NCBI RefSeq assembly: GCF_023078275.1
Contig: NC_062996.1
Location: 558,001-622,000, forward strand
Reading direction: 5' to 3'
Length of the DNA stretch: 64,000 nucleotides
Source: Leguminivora glycinivorella
Taxonomy: Eukaryota; Arthropoda; Insecta; Lepidoptera; Tortricidae
Shown here piece after piece: positions 39,001-41,297 of this stretch. The notes under the pieces are model-generated. The model searched no databases and was not told the DNA's origin. It saw only the letters and a program-made list of their open reading frames with translations. Made by a program: the position numbers and the translations under genes. How positions within the stretch are numbered: the stretch's first letter is position 1; the number at the start of each line of letters is the position of its first letter.

Positions 39001-41297
39001 ACTCGTTTTTCAATAAGAAATTAGGGAAAAGGAAACCTACTGATCTGGAAATATAAAAATTGGACGGATATCTGAACCCGCTTCTATGTAAAAGCGCTGG
39101 TGGTCTAGCGATAAGAGCGTACGACTTTTGATTCGGTCGTGGGTTCGAACCCCGGCTCGTACCAATGAGTTTTTCTGATCTAATGTGCGAAATGTCATTT
39201 GATATTTGCCAGTCGCTTTTCGGTGAAGGAAAACATCGTGAGGAAACCGGACTAATTCCAATAAGGTCTAGTTACCCTTCGTGTTGGAAAGTCAGATGGC
39301 AGTCGCTTTTGTACAAATTAGTGCCTACGTCAAATCTTGCGATTAGTTGTCAAAGCGGACCCCAGGCCTCCCATTAGCCGTGGTGACGGGATAACGCAAG
39401 GAGGATAATCATGAGTCTTTGACAACTCTTTAATGTGTCAATTTTTACTAAAAATATTTTTAAAATAAATCGGAAATCTGTCAAAAAACCGGTTAACCCA
39501 CCGCAGTCGCAGCTCTATTTAACTTTAACTATTAATAAACTAATATATAAGTGCACAGTTTAGTTTCGAATACCTAGTCTAAATAGTCTTTGACAACTAT
39601 TTAATGTGTCAATATTTACTAAAAAATATTAAAAAAAATGTAAACTAAAAATTTAAAATAAAAAATTCAAAATTCAAAATAAAAAAAACCGGAAATTTCT
39701 TAGAAAACCAGTAAAACTACGGCACATCACTACTCGCAGCGCTATTACTGAACTAACTATATTAGTGCACAGTTTAGTTTCGGATTTGCTGCAAATGTAG
39801 TTAAACTGTCCGTCTAAAGTTAAACGACACGGCGCCGTCAACAATTTAGTTAGTTCAATTGTTTCAAAGGCTCAATCCTGGTGTTTACATTTCACACCAA
39901 CTAATAAAGACTATCATCCTCCTTGCGTTATCCCGGCATTTGCCACGGCTCATGGGAGCCTGGGGTCCGCTTTGACAACTAATCCCAAGATTTGGCGTAG
40001 GCACTAGTTTTACGAAAGCGACTGCCATCTGACCTTCCAACCCGAAGGGTAACTAGACCTTACTCGTATTGGAATTAGTCCGAACTAGTAAAAACTATAC
40101 AATACAATAAATATAAAAATAAATATAAATATTGGGAACACCTTACACAAATCGACTTAGCCCCAAACTAAACTATTAAGCTTGTACCTACTATGGGTGC
40201 TAGGCGAATACTTATATAGATAAATACATACTTATATACATAGAAAACATCCATAGGAACAAATATCTGTGTTCATCACACAAATAAACGCCCTTACCGG
40301 GATGCAAACCCGGGACCTCGGCTTAGCAGGCAGGGTCACTACCAACTGCTGAAGTAAGGCTGTGGACGGTTTTCGCCGACCGAAAATCGCTCGTTAGCAT
40401 GAATATGCGTACATGCCTAGCGAGGACGATGCGTAACGGCTCAGCCACGACATTGGTCTAAGCGCGACAGCGGTGAGCCGGCCATACCTTGGAGCGAGAC
40501 ACAGCGATAGGACTTTTCATTCGCACGTATGGCTGCCGCTCTCCGCTGTCGCGCTTTTTGGTCCGCTAGAAACGATTCCGCGTCGATAGATTTGTCCGTT
40601 TTCACATTATCCGATCCGATATCGGATGTCGGAAGGATTTTAATTGAAAAATCCTATATGGCGCCTGTAATGTATGGGATATCGGTCCTACATCCGATAT
40701 CGGATAGGATAATGTGAAAACGCGCTAAGGCTGACCATAAGCTTAAAGACTTACCAACAGTGGTAAGCAGCATGTTGTCCAGAAGTAAGGCTATGGCCAC
40801 GATAACCAGCACAAGCTTACGCGACTCGCGACACTAGCTTGCAGCTGTAAGGCTGTGTACTCACCGACAGTGGTGAGAAGCATTTTGTCCAGAAGTAAGA
40901 AGGCTATGGCTCGATACTCGATAACAGCACAATAGTGGTCAGTGACCCAAACTTAGCAACAGTGACAAATGGCCTCGAATATTTATACTACTCACCAACA
41001 GTAGTAAGAAGCATGTTATCCAGAAGTAAAGCTATGGCTACGATGACCAGCACAAGCTTGCGCGACTCACACACGGCTGGAGACTCATGGCTGTAAGACT
41101 CACCGACAATTTGATGAGAAGCGTATTATCCAGAAGTAAGGCTGTGTACACAGGTACTCACCAACAGTGGTTAGCAGCATGTTGTCCAGAAGTAAGGCTA
41201 TGGCCACGATGACGAGCACTAGCTTGCGCGACTCGCGACACGCGGCCACCTGCGCGCGCAGCCAGTCGGCACTGAAGCCGTCTGATGCCGCCCCCAT
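6011..41297 (-). CDS. Vmat: Vesicular monoamine transporter (Vmat), 12 coding exons
   Basis: A proton-coupled antiporter of the major facilitator superfamily that loads dopamine, serotonin, octopamine, tyramine or histamine into synaptic vesicles. The minus-strand join is 41297-41162, 26192-26055, 23933-23801, 22211-22153, 19627-19506, 16555-16411, 14900-14799, 13314-13180, 11810-11719, 10867-10684, 6552-6419 and 6076-6011. It totals 1446 nt (481 aa) with consistent phases throughout. Family landmarks are LLLDNMLLTTVVPIIP (TM1, D38), FASKAIVQL (K119), LQGIGSSCSS.SGMGMLA, ERGN.MGIALGG, GPPFGG.MYEFVGKTAPF, ANVGIAMLEPSLPIWM, VDSSMMP (D379) and AIGDTAFC (D406). A large luminal loop has three N-glycosylation sequons (N81, N88, N93). 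The tail has an ExxxLI-type trafficking signal (E458-I463). The short loop 1 and the SSCSS and SSMMP motifs favour VMAT over VAChT. The Cys seen in vertebrate MCSRKW is replaced (MQASRW). Exons 1, 3, 6 and 10 have partial tandem copies. Confidence 0.93.
6077..6418 (-). other. Vmat intron 11
   Basis: 342 bp, the shortest Vmat intron. It holds a repeat fragment at about 6310-6358 (GAATTGAGAACTTCCTCG ... GAGGTCGGTTAAAAA), related to the piece at 24215-24260. If retained, translation past exon 11 would end after about 12 codons (VSTTQHTTTTYFS, stop). Confidence 0.6.
6419..6552 (-). CDS. Vmat: Vmat exon 11 (TM12 region, residues 416-460)
   Basis: Acceptor TTTTTCAG and donor CAG|GTAAGT. It encodes GPAFSGTLV, then NSIGFEWMLVIIAVLNFAY, and ends PPARDEKQ. 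It corresponds to the last membrane helix and start of the cytosolic tail. It enters with two bases completing Gly416 and leaves in phase 0. Confidence 0.93.
6577..6970 (+). repeat. SINE-like family G copy with a nested retroposed insertion
   Basis: The head CTAGCTTCTGCCCGCGGCTTA is separated from CGCTCGCTATAGAAAGAGAC by about 218 bp (6593-6810). The insert ends in AATAAATCATTTCATTTCATTT, a retroposon-like tail. The 3' end is CACACACTTTCCCATTTATA. Confidence 0.6.
7003..7888. mobile_element. MITE-C, split into two halves
   Basis: The left half at 7003-7062 (GCGTAGCCGAATGGCACAAA) and right half at 7777-7888 (GAAATACCATTCGGCTACGG) match the ends of the intact copies at 10151-10307 and 36347-36485. 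The interval holds another element at 7310-7702. Confidence 0.65.
7310..7702. mobile_element. MITE with about 50-bp terminal inverted repeats
   Basis: AAGTGTGTCCACATGAGAGG at the left is matched by CCTCTCATGTGGACACACTT at the right. The inverted match continues through GGGGCTGGTGTCCCTCTCGC. The loop has no significant ORF. Confidence 0.75.
7930..7980 (+). repeat. Deleted repeat-E remnant with (TATG)n
   Basis: TGTGTGGTGACGGG joins directly to CGTGATTGTATGTATG, the two ends of family E, so the interior has been deleted. The tail extends as a TATG microsatellite. Confidence 0.5.
7985..8136. repeat. Repeat family H unit
   Basis: Contains CAGCAGTGCGAAGTCTGACC and CCCGACATTCTGGCGCGCGG. The same words recur irregularly to about 10030. 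Confidence 0.55.
8137..8367. mobile_element. MITE-A hairpin, intact copy
   Basis: 231-bp palindrome GGCACTGGTC...GACCAGTGCC flanked by TTA on both sides (8134-8136 and 8368-8370). The target duplication supports a PIF/Harbinger-type origin. It is inserted in family H sequence. Confidence 0.85.
8371..9103. repeat. GC-rich family H block
   Basis: Repeated words such as GTCGGGCGCAGCCCGACATT and AAGTCTGACCTTATATTCAT alternate with a distinctly GC-rich core (about 8455-8760). Short open frames on both strands here are compositional (proline, arginine, tryptophan runs) and look non-coding. Confidence 0.45.
9104..9606. mobile_element. MITE-like element with AAGAGGATACGGTAG ends
   Basis: AAGAGGATACGGTAG at the left is matched by CTACCGTATCGTCTT at the right. 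Internal words GTTCCGCTCTCGACTCTTTC and GGAAATAGTCGAGAGCG are also inverted. No ORF. Confidence 0.5.
9607..10060. repeat. Family H block
   Basis: Several degenerate units with GGGCGCAGCCCGACATTC, CACTTGATCCTGTAG and GAAGTCTGACCTT. It ends next to the exon-10 copy. Confidence 0.5.
10065..10332 (-). pseudogene. Vmat exon 10 partial copy, MITE-interrupted, possible alternative exon
   Basis: 10065-10155 reads LGFLVDIRHAAVYGSVYA and onward to MGYAVG with an intact GTGAGT donor. 10309-10332 reads ARIGMIDSS. Between them lies MITE-C (10151-10307), which replaces the MMPEL part of the exon and carries no stop in this frame. Over the shared 30-codon part there are six synonymous changes and one replacement (L to M, the usual family residue). 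A CCAG at 10333-10336 would give a 268-nt exon with the phases of exon 10 (0 in, 1 out). The helix encoded by the first third of exon 10 is missing, so function is doubtful without RNA evidence. Confidence 0.75.
10151..10307. mobile_element. MITE-C inserted in the exon 10 copy
   Basis: Inverted ends GTAGCCGAATGGC...GCCATTCGGCTAC around a core with GTTTCGTTTCGTGAGCG. Full and partial relatives are at 7003-7888, 27168-27240 and 36347-36485. On the minus strand it is open across its whole length and encodes basic, Arg-rich protein. Confidence 0.8.
10437..10683 (-). repeat. Short tandem duplication next to exon 10
   Basis: TTTTTCGCTTTTTCAGGGTC plus AGAGTATACTAAC recurs about 120 bp later. In the first unit CCACCCATGCAGAAACGCGG resembles the exon-10 3' end with a deletion, so this may be a third, decayed exon-10 tail copy. 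Confidence 0.4.
10684..10867 (-). CDS. Vmat: Vmat exon 10 (residues 355-415)
   Basis: Acceptor CCCCCCAG and donor G|GTGAGT. It begins IPMARK, then gives PNAGLGFAIGMVDSSMMPE and FLVDIRHAAVYGSVYAIGD, ending LGYAVG. It carries two acidic membrane residues (D379 and D406 here) equivalent to those needed for transport in mammalian VMAT. It starts in phase 0 and ends in phase 1. It has LGY where the family and the partial copy have MGY. Confidence 0.93.
10868..11718 (-). other. Vmat intron 9
   Basis: 10900-11040 has GACTTTTTTGTC/GCGACAAAAAAG inverted pieces with words shared with 37893-37980. About 11175-11590 is a MITE-like unit (CACCACACCAACTGGTA ... TAGTTGGTGTGGTG) followed by sequence resembling family D (GAACCACTCGCTCCGCTCGC). 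Confidence 0.45.
11719..11810 (-). CDS. Vmat: Vmat exon 9 (residues 324-354)
   Basis: Acceptor TTTGCAG and donor CTG|GTGAGT. It encodes TNLFGPLGHKMGRWLAAC and then IIIGVCLIL. HKMGRWL is a strongly conserved cytosolic MFS loop of VMATs between two helices. It ends in phase 0, as exon 10 requires. Confidence 0.93.
11982..12401 (+). repeat. Dispersed repeat family D (full copy)
   Basis: About 420 bp from ATAGTTATTTGTTATACAAG through GAGTGTGGAATTGAAAAACG to CCGAGCTAGTGAGGGGAAA. Seven other full or partial copies occur in the window. It lies in intron 8. Some copies have a core palindrome CCACGAGCGAAGCGAGTGG. Confidence 0.75.
12738..13014. mobile_element. MITE-A copy with nested retroposon fragment
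   Basis: The right end GACCAGTGCC is followed by TAA. About 135 bp (12817-12955) related to the piece at 25860-25962 (reverse complement of GTGCAATAAAGTTTAAATAA) interrupts the hairpin arm. The left arm is truncated. Confidence 0.65.
13180..13314 (-). CDS. Vmat: Vmat exon 8 (residues 279-323)
   Basis: It encodes AITFANVGIAMLEPSLPIWM, then DTMQASRWQQGVAFLPASIC. I chose the acceptor CAACAG at 13315-13320 rather than the AG three bases on because it gives AAGAITFANVG, the spacing seen in the family. Donor CG|GTGAGC. The loop reads MQASRW where vertebrate VMATs have a Cys. Confidence 0.92.
13315..14124 (-). other. Vmat intron 7, 5' portion of the repeats
   Basis: 13781-13880 is the 3' half of SINE1 (CGCCAAATCTTGGGATTAGT). 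13960-14105 is an inverted piece of SINE2 (GGGATTCGAACCCAGGGCCG). The rest shows no gene. Confidence 0.55.
14125..14790. mobile_element. MITE-Q with nested repeat S, abutting exon 7
   Basis: Outer inverted ends GTCAACCAATTGGAACCCTA and TAGGGTTCCAATTGGTTGAC. The interior (14245-14770) is a family S element, itself interrupted at about 14370-14665. The right end lies 8 bp from the exon 7 donor. Confidence 0.75.
14799..14900 (-). CDS. Vmat: Vmat exon 7 (residues 245-278)
   Basis: It encodes LLQLMILQPGVVRQESD, then the cytosolic loop PPSLKELVTDPYIIIAAG, matching the central VMAT loop between helices 6 and 7. Acceptor GTCCACAG, donor G|GTACGT. The first two bases (TA) complete a Leu codon begun by the last T of exon 6, which confirms the exon 6 donor. 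Confidence 0.92.
15145..15588. mobile_element. MITE-N, nested inverted repeats
   Basis: Outer ends GGCATTCTCAGAATTTGGGA and TCCCAAATACTGAAAATGCC. Inner pair TTAACAAAAATTAACTCACT and GCGAGTTAATTTTTGTTAAC. Its right part (ATGAATGACAGTGACATGCC, CCTGGCGGGATAAAATGTCA) recurs at 34330-34495. Confidence 0.7.
15790..15962 (-). repeat. SINE-like family G copy, inverted
   Basis: ATTATAAATGCGAAAGTGTG to CGCGGGCAAAAGCTAGTT, the reverse complement of the family G unit. Confidence 0.65.
16149..16235 (-). pseudogene. Vmat exon 6 tail copy 3
   Basis: 87 nt homologous to the last 87 nt of exon 6. It encodes LPFGGIMYEFVGKTVPFLML and then SDLGLGDG. The donor base has changed (ATAAGT instead of GTAAGT), so it is unlikely to be spliced as an exon. 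An AG (CAATAG) precedes it at 16236-16237. Confidence 0.85.
16284..16370 (-). pseudogene. Vmat exon 6 tail copy 2
   Basis: 87 nt encoding LPFGGIMYELVGKTSPFLML then SALALGDG. Its second half is identical to exon 6, suggesting recent duplication or conversion. It has an intact GTAAGT donor and an upstream CCTTTAG acceptor. The length is a multiple of three and the ends are phase 1/1. However, joining exon 6 (ending in T) to its first bases (GA) makes TGA, so inclusion would terminate translation. Confidence 0.88.
16411..16555 (-). CDS. Vmat: Vmat exon 6 (residues 197-244)
   Basis: It encodes ERGNAMGIALGGLALGVLI, GPPFGGLMYEFVGKTAPFL and SALALGDG. It matches the VMAT segment after the TDDE loop through a conserved GPPFGG/VGKTAPF helix pair. 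The donor GGAT|GTAAGT is chosen because the next exon then continues DGLLQL in frame. It is followed directly in the intron by two tail copies. Confidence 0.93.
16575..16842 (-). repeat. Repeat family E copy
   Basis: CAATCACGCCTGTATCCCAT to TTCTTAACCCGTCACCACAC. Other copies are at 41337-41575 (same orientation) and 44868-45066 (opposite). Confidence 0.75.
17037..17220 (+). pseudogene. LINE reverse transcriptase fragment
   Basis: Degenerate sequence reads FIDL, KAFDNVYHQKLM and, just before the Tc1 insertion, AGVPQGS. These are the RT signature block around the first catalytic Asp and the GVPQGS motif. Stops are present. It was probably the insertion target of the neighbouring Tc1-like element. 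Confidence 0.6.
17223..18908 (-). mobile_element. Tc1/mariner-type DNA transposon, decayed
   Basis: Inverted ends of about 28 bp (GAGCCCCAATGCAAATGATA at the left and its reverse complement at the right) are flanked by TA at 17221-17222 and 18909-18910. The interior encodes a broken transposase on the minus strand. Length is about 1.69 kb, close to full size for the group. Confidence 0.85.
17447..18540 (-). pseudogene. Tc1-like transposase remnant
   Basis: RLKFAQKYRNWTADQW and IIWSDKSKFEV match the Tc1 catalytic core around the first Asp. Further on is WPSSSPDLSPI followed by Lys and a stop where Tc1 transposases have the catalytic Glu. The C-terminal part (EYRQLVDIMPLR) is in another frame. 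It has several frameshifts and stops, so it is inactive. Confidence 0.8.
19120..19505 (-). other. Unassigned intron 5 sequence
   Basis: Includes GGGACCGATTATTGAATCTC and GAACGCACGAATTCGCCGTT. No ORF or clear repeat was recognised. Confidence 0.35.
19506..19627 (-). CDS. Vmat: Vmat exon 5 (residues 156-196)
   Basis: Encodes FAFGRSYSVLFIARALQGIG, then SSCSSVSGMGMLAERYPDDK. The LQGIGSSCSS..GMGMLA block is one of the most diagnostic VMAT motifs (VAChT differs here). Acceptor GTTTCAG and donor AAA|GTAAGG. It leaves in phase 0 before ERGN of exon 6. Confidence 0.94.
19669..19813. mobile_element. Small hAT-like MITE
   Basis: Ends CAGTGGCGGCTGGT and ACCAGCCGCTGCTG, with ATAGACA on both outer sides. 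The CAGTGGCGG terminus is typical of hAT elements. It sits about 40 bp upstream of the exon 5 acceptor. Confidence 0.6.
20100..21745 (-). mobile_element. 5'-truncated non-LTR retrotransposon 3' end
   Basis: On the minus strand it ends GTGACGTGTAAAAGTGCCCC then TGTGGCCTATTTGCTGAATA, matching the 3' end of the plus-strand copy at 32550-33325. The 21290-21600 portion also matches 32280-32410. No RT is retained. It is interrupted by an insertion at 20216-21279. Confidence 0.65.
20216..21279. mobile_element. hAT-like non-autonomous element, about 1.06 kb
   Basis: TATACTCA occurs at both outer sides (20208-20215, 21280-21287). The inner ends GCGCCGGCCC and CCGGTCCTG are imperfectly inverted, as are GGGTAGAGCGAG and CTCGCTCTACCC. 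Several GCGAGCGAAGCGAG-type words occur inside. No transposase was seen. Confidence 0.65.
22153..22211 (-). CDS. Vmat: Vmat exon 4 (residues 136-155)
   Basis: A 59-nt micro-sized exon encoding IGYSIPMFTGFILMFLSTL, the helix following the LTN/H-x-IGY loop. Acceptor TTTTTTTTTCAG and donor GA|GTGAGT. The phases (2 in, 1 out) fit both neighbours. Confidence 0.93.
22228..22411 (+). repeat. Repeat family R copy
   Basis: TCATGAAACATAGCTAAGAA to CGTCGTTTTTGCGTCGGAGG. Confidence 0.7.
22546..22852. mobile_element. MITE with inverted arms of about 100 bp
   Basis: GTCTGTTATTGCCATGGTTA, GAGTCACGCTGGTTTTATGC and flanking words reappear inverted in the right half (GCATAAAACCAGCGTGACTC). The loop is short. 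No ORF. Confidence 0.8.
22992..23042 (-). pseudogene. Vmat exon 3 tail copy e
   Basis: Reads TIVKLVAKPFVGPLTRK in the exon 3 frame. The donor position retains GT but is weak (GTGCGC). Confidence 0.8.
23074..23101 (-). pseudogene. Vmat exon 3 internal fragment, copy d
   Basis: Encodes HQELVHET exactly, with two synonymous differences from exon 3 (TTA/CTA, ACG/ACC). It is the only piece from the middle of the exon. Confidence 0.75.
23133..23188 (-). pseudogene. Vmat exon 3 tail copy c (best preserved)
   Basis: Reads GKAIVQLIANPFVGPLTHK. Differences from exon 3 are mostly synonymous (AAG/AAA, CAA/CAG, AAC/AAT, TTT/TTC, GGG/GGA) with conservative L to I and T to A. It retains the membrane Lys. 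The GTAAGT donor is lost (AAATCATG). Confidence 0.85.
23357..23611. mobile_element. MITE-J inserted in the exon 3 array
   Basis: Inverted ends GAGCATTTCTTTTTTT and AAAAAAAGAAATGCTC. The interior holds CTCACTGGGGGACAAAAAGT and TTGTTACCCCATACAACATG. A second copy is at 38333-38632. It lies exactly at the former donor of tail copy b. Confidence 0.8.
23610..23652 (-). pseudogene. Vmat exon 3 tail copy b
   Basis: Reads KIVAKPFVGPLAH. The donor is replaced by the MITE-J terminus. Confidence 0.75.
23712..23757 (-). pseudogene. Vmat exon 3 tail copy a
   Basis: Reads VVKMVAKPFVGPLTHK. The donor GT is changed to AT (AAATGAGT). Confidence 0.8.
23801..23933 (-). CDS. Vmat: Vmat exon 3 (residues 92-135)
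   Basis: Encodes VNITAQKEARHQELVHE, then VEVGVMFASKAIVQLLTNPF and VGPLTH. The FASKAIVQL helix carries K119, the conserved membrane lysine. N93 is the third loop sequon. Acceptor CTTCCAG, donor AA|GTAAGT, phases 1 in and 2 out. The palindrome TGACGTATATATACGTCA overlaps intron base +6. Confidence 0.94.
24005..24495. mobile_element. MITE with GTACGACGTTTTTCAG arms
   Basis: CGTACGACGTTTTTCAGTAC with AGATGGCC and its inverse lie around a centre that includes a short unrelated piece at 24215-24260 (TTAACCGACTTCAAAAAAAG). Outer words are more degenerate. Confidence 0.65.
24517..25632 (+). mobile_element. SINE1 (tRNA-derived) interrupted by a LINE 3' end
   Basis: The tRNA-like head (GGTAGCCGTGCGGTAAATGC; GGTTCGAACCCCGG) runs to TAGTTACCCTTCGGG at 24711. 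It resumes at 25487 with GTTGGAAGGTCAGATGGCAG and ends in GATGATGATGATG. The 775-bp insert (24711-25486) starts with a T-run on the plus strand, that is, a minus-strand poly(A) LINE tail (family V). Confidence 0.75.
25640..26054 (-). repeat. Intron 2 low-complexity block with ACAGGGTGTA words
   Basis: Repeated TATACAGGGTGTA-like words occur between 25720 and 26040. A retroposon fragment lies at 25860-25962 (TGTGCAATAAAGTTTAAATA with an AAATA tail), also present inverted at 12817-12955. Confidence 0.45.
26055..26192 (-). CDS. Vmat: Vmat exon 2 (residues 46-91, luminal loop 1)
   Basis: Starts VPIIPEFLYDIRH directly after TM1, then a loop with two Cys (YCPC, C77 and C79) and sequons NNS and NAT. 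The loop is variable between species and glycosylated in the family. Acceptor TTTTCCCCGCAG and donor AAG|GTAAAC. Phase 1 both sides. Confidence 0.93.
26193..26920 (-). other. Start of Vmat intron 1, unassigned
   Basis: Has two ACAGGGTG words (26276, 26411) and AT-rich sequence. Short open frames near 26345-26600 overlap on opposite strands and are low complexity. No gene. Confidence 0.4.
26920..27165. repeat. Tandem family H-like units and AAACGCC repeats
   Basis: GTGTTGGGCGAAGCCCGATG and GTGTCGGGCGAAGCCCGACG are two units about 62 bp apart, with a third start at 27060. They are followed by CAAACGCC-spaced repeats (27077-27165). Confidence 0.6.
27168..27240. mobile_element. MITE-C left half
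   Basis: GCCTGCGTGCGTAGCCGAAT to CGAAACAAAACGCTCGTAGA. The right half is absent. Confidence 0.6.
27355..27651 (+). repeat. Repeat family R copy with long (CAGA)n
   Basis: AAAATTTTGAAAAAACCCCC to CCCCGTCGTTTTTGCGTCGG. The microsatellite at 27525-27605 is the longest of its kind here. Confidence 0.75.
27681..28106 (+). repeat. Repeat family D copy
   Basis: ATAGTTATTTGTTATACAAA to CGAGCTAGTGAGGGGAAA, with the CCACGAGCGAAGCGAGTGG core. Confidence 0.75.
28280..28765 (+). repeat. Repeat family X copy split by MITE-B
   Basis: TTTTCCGTTAAATTCGACAC, GTCAAAACAAATAACATTAG and CGATAACCGTAAG precede the MITE. AGAGTTAAG follows. Other copies are at 30575-31170 and 57478-57835. Confidence 0.7.
28566..28699. 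mobile_element. MITE-B, intact copy
   Basis: 134 bp with inverted ends GTGCGTTTTCACATTATCCG. TAA lies on both outer sides (28563-28565 and 28700-28702). PIF/Harbinger-like by its TWA duplication. Confidence 0.85.
28931..29081. mobile_element. MITE-D (CGCCGTG ends), copy 1
   Basis: 151 bp. GCTTGCGTGGGCGACGGTCG at the left is mirrored at the right. TTA lies on both outer sides. It is GC-rich, and open frames on both strands are a palindrome effect. Copy 2 is at 34073-34222. Confidence 0.85.
29338..29690 (-). pseudogene. Fragment of a retroelement-type protein (gag-like domain)
   Basis: The minus strand encodes VDYVRRKTGYTLRVQQLQSR, then HYVHFSSFVVRVPRPL and SADFWPKGVVFRRFRG. I recognise this as a domain seen in many lepidopteran retroelement-type proteins that may carry a PHD-like finger. 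It is GC-rich unlike its surroundings. The open frame runs into family D sequence on its N-terminal side and lacks a start of its own, so it is a 5'-truncated fragment. Confidence 0.55.
29690..29967 (+). repeat. Repeat family D copy, left part replaced
   Basis: CAACACACGAGAAGTAAAAT to CGAGCTAGTGAGGGGGAAA. The usual left 130 bp are missing and the gag-like fragment joins directly. Confidence 0.7.
30053..30383. mobile_element. MITE with TACAGCGGGGCAAAT ends
   Basis: TACAGCGGGGCAAATCTCTA and the inverse of CGAGATGTGTCCCGCTGTA. A relative lies at about 53399-53636. Confidence 0.65.
30575..31170 (+). repeat. Repeat family X copy containing a family S insertion
   Basis: Family X words on both sides of an inverted family S element at 30733-30958 (CAGGGGCGGCTCACTCGG to TTGTACTATTATATATTC). 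Confidence 0.7.
31262..31460 (+). repeat. Repeat family R copy
   Basis: Short copy with a single CAGACAGACACGTC instead of a long microsatellite. Confidence 0.65.
31466..32276 (-). other. Unassigned intron 1 sequence
   Basis: No convincing exon. It has a three-fold TAGGTATATG tandem near 31750-31790 and an open minus-strand stretch of 93 codons without recognisable similarity. Confidence 0.4.
32277..33325 (+). mobile_element. Non-LTR retrotransposon 3' ends, two abutting pieces
   Basis: 32277-32545 ends in AATAAATGGCTTTATTATTA. 32550-33325 has the GC-rich block GGACCTTTGGGAGGCATGCG and ends AAAGTGCCCCTGTGGCCTAA TTGCTGAATAAAT. Both match parts of the inverted copy at 20100-21745. No RT. Confidence 0.55.
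33325..33755 (-). repeat. Repeat family D copy, inverted
   Basis: TTTTCCCCTCACTAGCTCGG to CCCCCTTGTATAACAAATAA. Confidence 0.75.
34073..34222. mobile_element. MITE-D, copy 2
   Basis: 150 bp, near identical in its first 70 bp to 28931-29081, with TAA on both outer sides. Confidence 0.85.
34325..34495 (+). repeat. MITE-N partial copy
   Basis: GAGGAGGCACACTCAAAGG to CAGTGTGCCTCCTC, so this shorter form has its own inverted ends. It shares ATGAATGACAGTGACATGCC with 15145-15588. Confidence 0.6.
34495..34985 (-). repeat. Repeat family R copy split by a hAT-type MITE
   Basis: Runs AACCCCCGACGCAAAAACGA to TTCTTAGCCATGTT, then resumes after the MITE with TTAATGAAAATCGG to TTTTTTCAAAATTTTAATTT. Confidence 0.75.
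34686..34919. mobile_element. hAT-type MITE (TAGGGTTG ends), deleted copy
   Basis: 234 bp between TAGGGTTGCAAA and TTTGCAACCCTA. The exact 8-bp duplication GCCATGTT is at 34678-34685 and 34920-34927. T- and A-rich interior; open frames here are Lys/Phe runs with no meaning. Confidence 0.9.
35187..35425 (-). mobile_element. SINE2 (tRNA-derived) copy, inverted
   Basis: GGACACCTTACACAGATCAA to GGGATTCGAACCTGGGACCG. Confidence 0.7.
35488..35926 (+). repeat. Repeat family D copy
   Basis: AACTATTGTTATACAAGGGG to CGAGCTAGTGAGGGGAAA. Confidence 0.75.
35998..36272 (+). mobile_element. SINE2 copy, full length
   Basis: tRNA-like head GACCGGTCTGGCGCAGTCGG and GGGTTCGAATCCCGG, body TGTGATGAGCACAGATATTT, and a TTTA/TATT tail. 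Confidence 0.8.
36347..36485. mobile_element. MITE-C copy
   Basis: GTACGTAGCCGAATGGCACA to GTCGCAGACATGCCATG. The right terminus is damaged. Confidence 0.7.
36486..36810. other. Unassigned moderately GC-rich stretch
   Basis: An open minus-strand frame (36540-36740) reads THRRVWLDRVGRDGNVKAIG. I cannot assign it to a family. It may be a retroelement fragment. Confidence 0.3.
36815..37040. repeat. Repeat family M copy
   Basis: GATCAAATATATGAAAGAGG to CTCTTTATTATACTGTGACC. The inverted relative is at 60205-60680. Confidence 0.65.
37210..38300 (-). mobile_element. SINE2 copy, inverted, interrupted by a MITE
   Basis: GGGGGACACGTTACACAGAT to GATATTTGTGCTCACG, resuming at about 38233 with TGTTCATCACACAAATAAAT. 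Confidence 0.65.
37567..38232. mobile_element. MITE with about 90-bp inverted arms
   Basis: CAGACATTGGATTCCGTGGG, GACAGCTAGGGACTTCCTAT and ATCGATACTAGTTCTA all recur inverted at 38130-38230. The interior contains a family Z piece (37716-37815) and words shared with intron 9. Confidence 0.8.
38333..38632. mobile_element. MITE-J copy
   Basis: GAGCATTTCTTTTTTTTTTG to AAAAAAAAGAAACGCTC. Internally similar to 23357-23611. Confidence 0.75.
38689..38940 (-). repeat. Repeat family D copy, inverted and shortened
   Basis: TTCCCCTCACTAGCTCGGAA to CTTTGCCCCCTTGTATAACA. Confidence 0.7.
39093..39408 (+). mobile_element. SINE1 copy, full length
   Basis: Head GCGCTGGTGGTCTAGCGATA and GGGTTCGAACCCCGG, then CCAATGAGTTTTTCTGATCT, and the 3' end AACGCAAGGAGGATAATCAT. 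Confidence 0.8.
39409..39914 (-). other. Unassigned AT-rich sequence with an internal duplication
   Basis: GTCTTTGACAACT.TTTAATGTGTCAAT occurs at 39415 and 39588, and GTGCACAGTTTAGTTTCG at 39551 and 39771, indicating a diverged tandem duplication of about 170-220 bp. Confidence 0.45.
39915..40086 (-). mobile_element. SINE1 3' half, inverted
   Basis: ATCCTCCTTGCGTTATCCCG to GAAGGGTAACTAGACCTTAC. Confidence 0.75.
40127..40362 (-). mobile_element. SINE2 copy, inverted
   Basis: GGGAACACCTTACACAAATC to CAGGGTCACTACCAACTGC. Confidence 0.7.
40594..40725. mobile_element. MITE-B copy
   Basis: 132 bp, GTCCGTTTTCACATTATCCG to CGGATAGGATAATGTGAAAA. Confidence 0.8.
40755..40833 (-). pseudogene. Vmat exon 1 tail copy A (possible alternative exon)
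   Basis: Encodes CRESRKLVLVIVAIALLLDN then MLLTTV, identical in protein to residues 20-45 of exon 1. The five nucleotide differences are all synonymous (CGC/CGT, CTA/CTT, CTC/CTG, GTC/GTT, CTA/CTT). Donor GTAAGT is stronger than that of exon 1. An AG (AAGCTAG) precedes the first codon. It has no start codon of its own. Confidence 0.88.
40865..40909 (-). pseudogene. Vmat exon 1 tail copy B
   Basis: Reads AIAFLLLDKMLLTTV, with one inserted codon (Phe) and N to K after the key Asp. The donor GTGAGT is intact. Confidence 0.8.
40996..41090 (-). pseudogene. Vmat exon 1 tail copy C (possible alternative exon)
   Basis: From ESRKLVLVIVAIALLLDNML to TTV it differs from exon 1 at eight positions, all synonymous. 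The donor GTGAGT is intact. Upstream AGs (TTACAG at 41091-41096, CTCCAG at 41077-41082) could act as acceptors. The second gives phase 1/1, the only one that would let the copy be added in frame after exon 1. Confidence 0.88.
41104..41142 (-). pseudogene. Vmat exon 1 tail copy D (decayed)
   Basis: Reads ALLLDNTLLIKLS. The conserved Asp remains but M and TTV are lost. The donor GTGAGT is still present. Confidence 0.7.
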
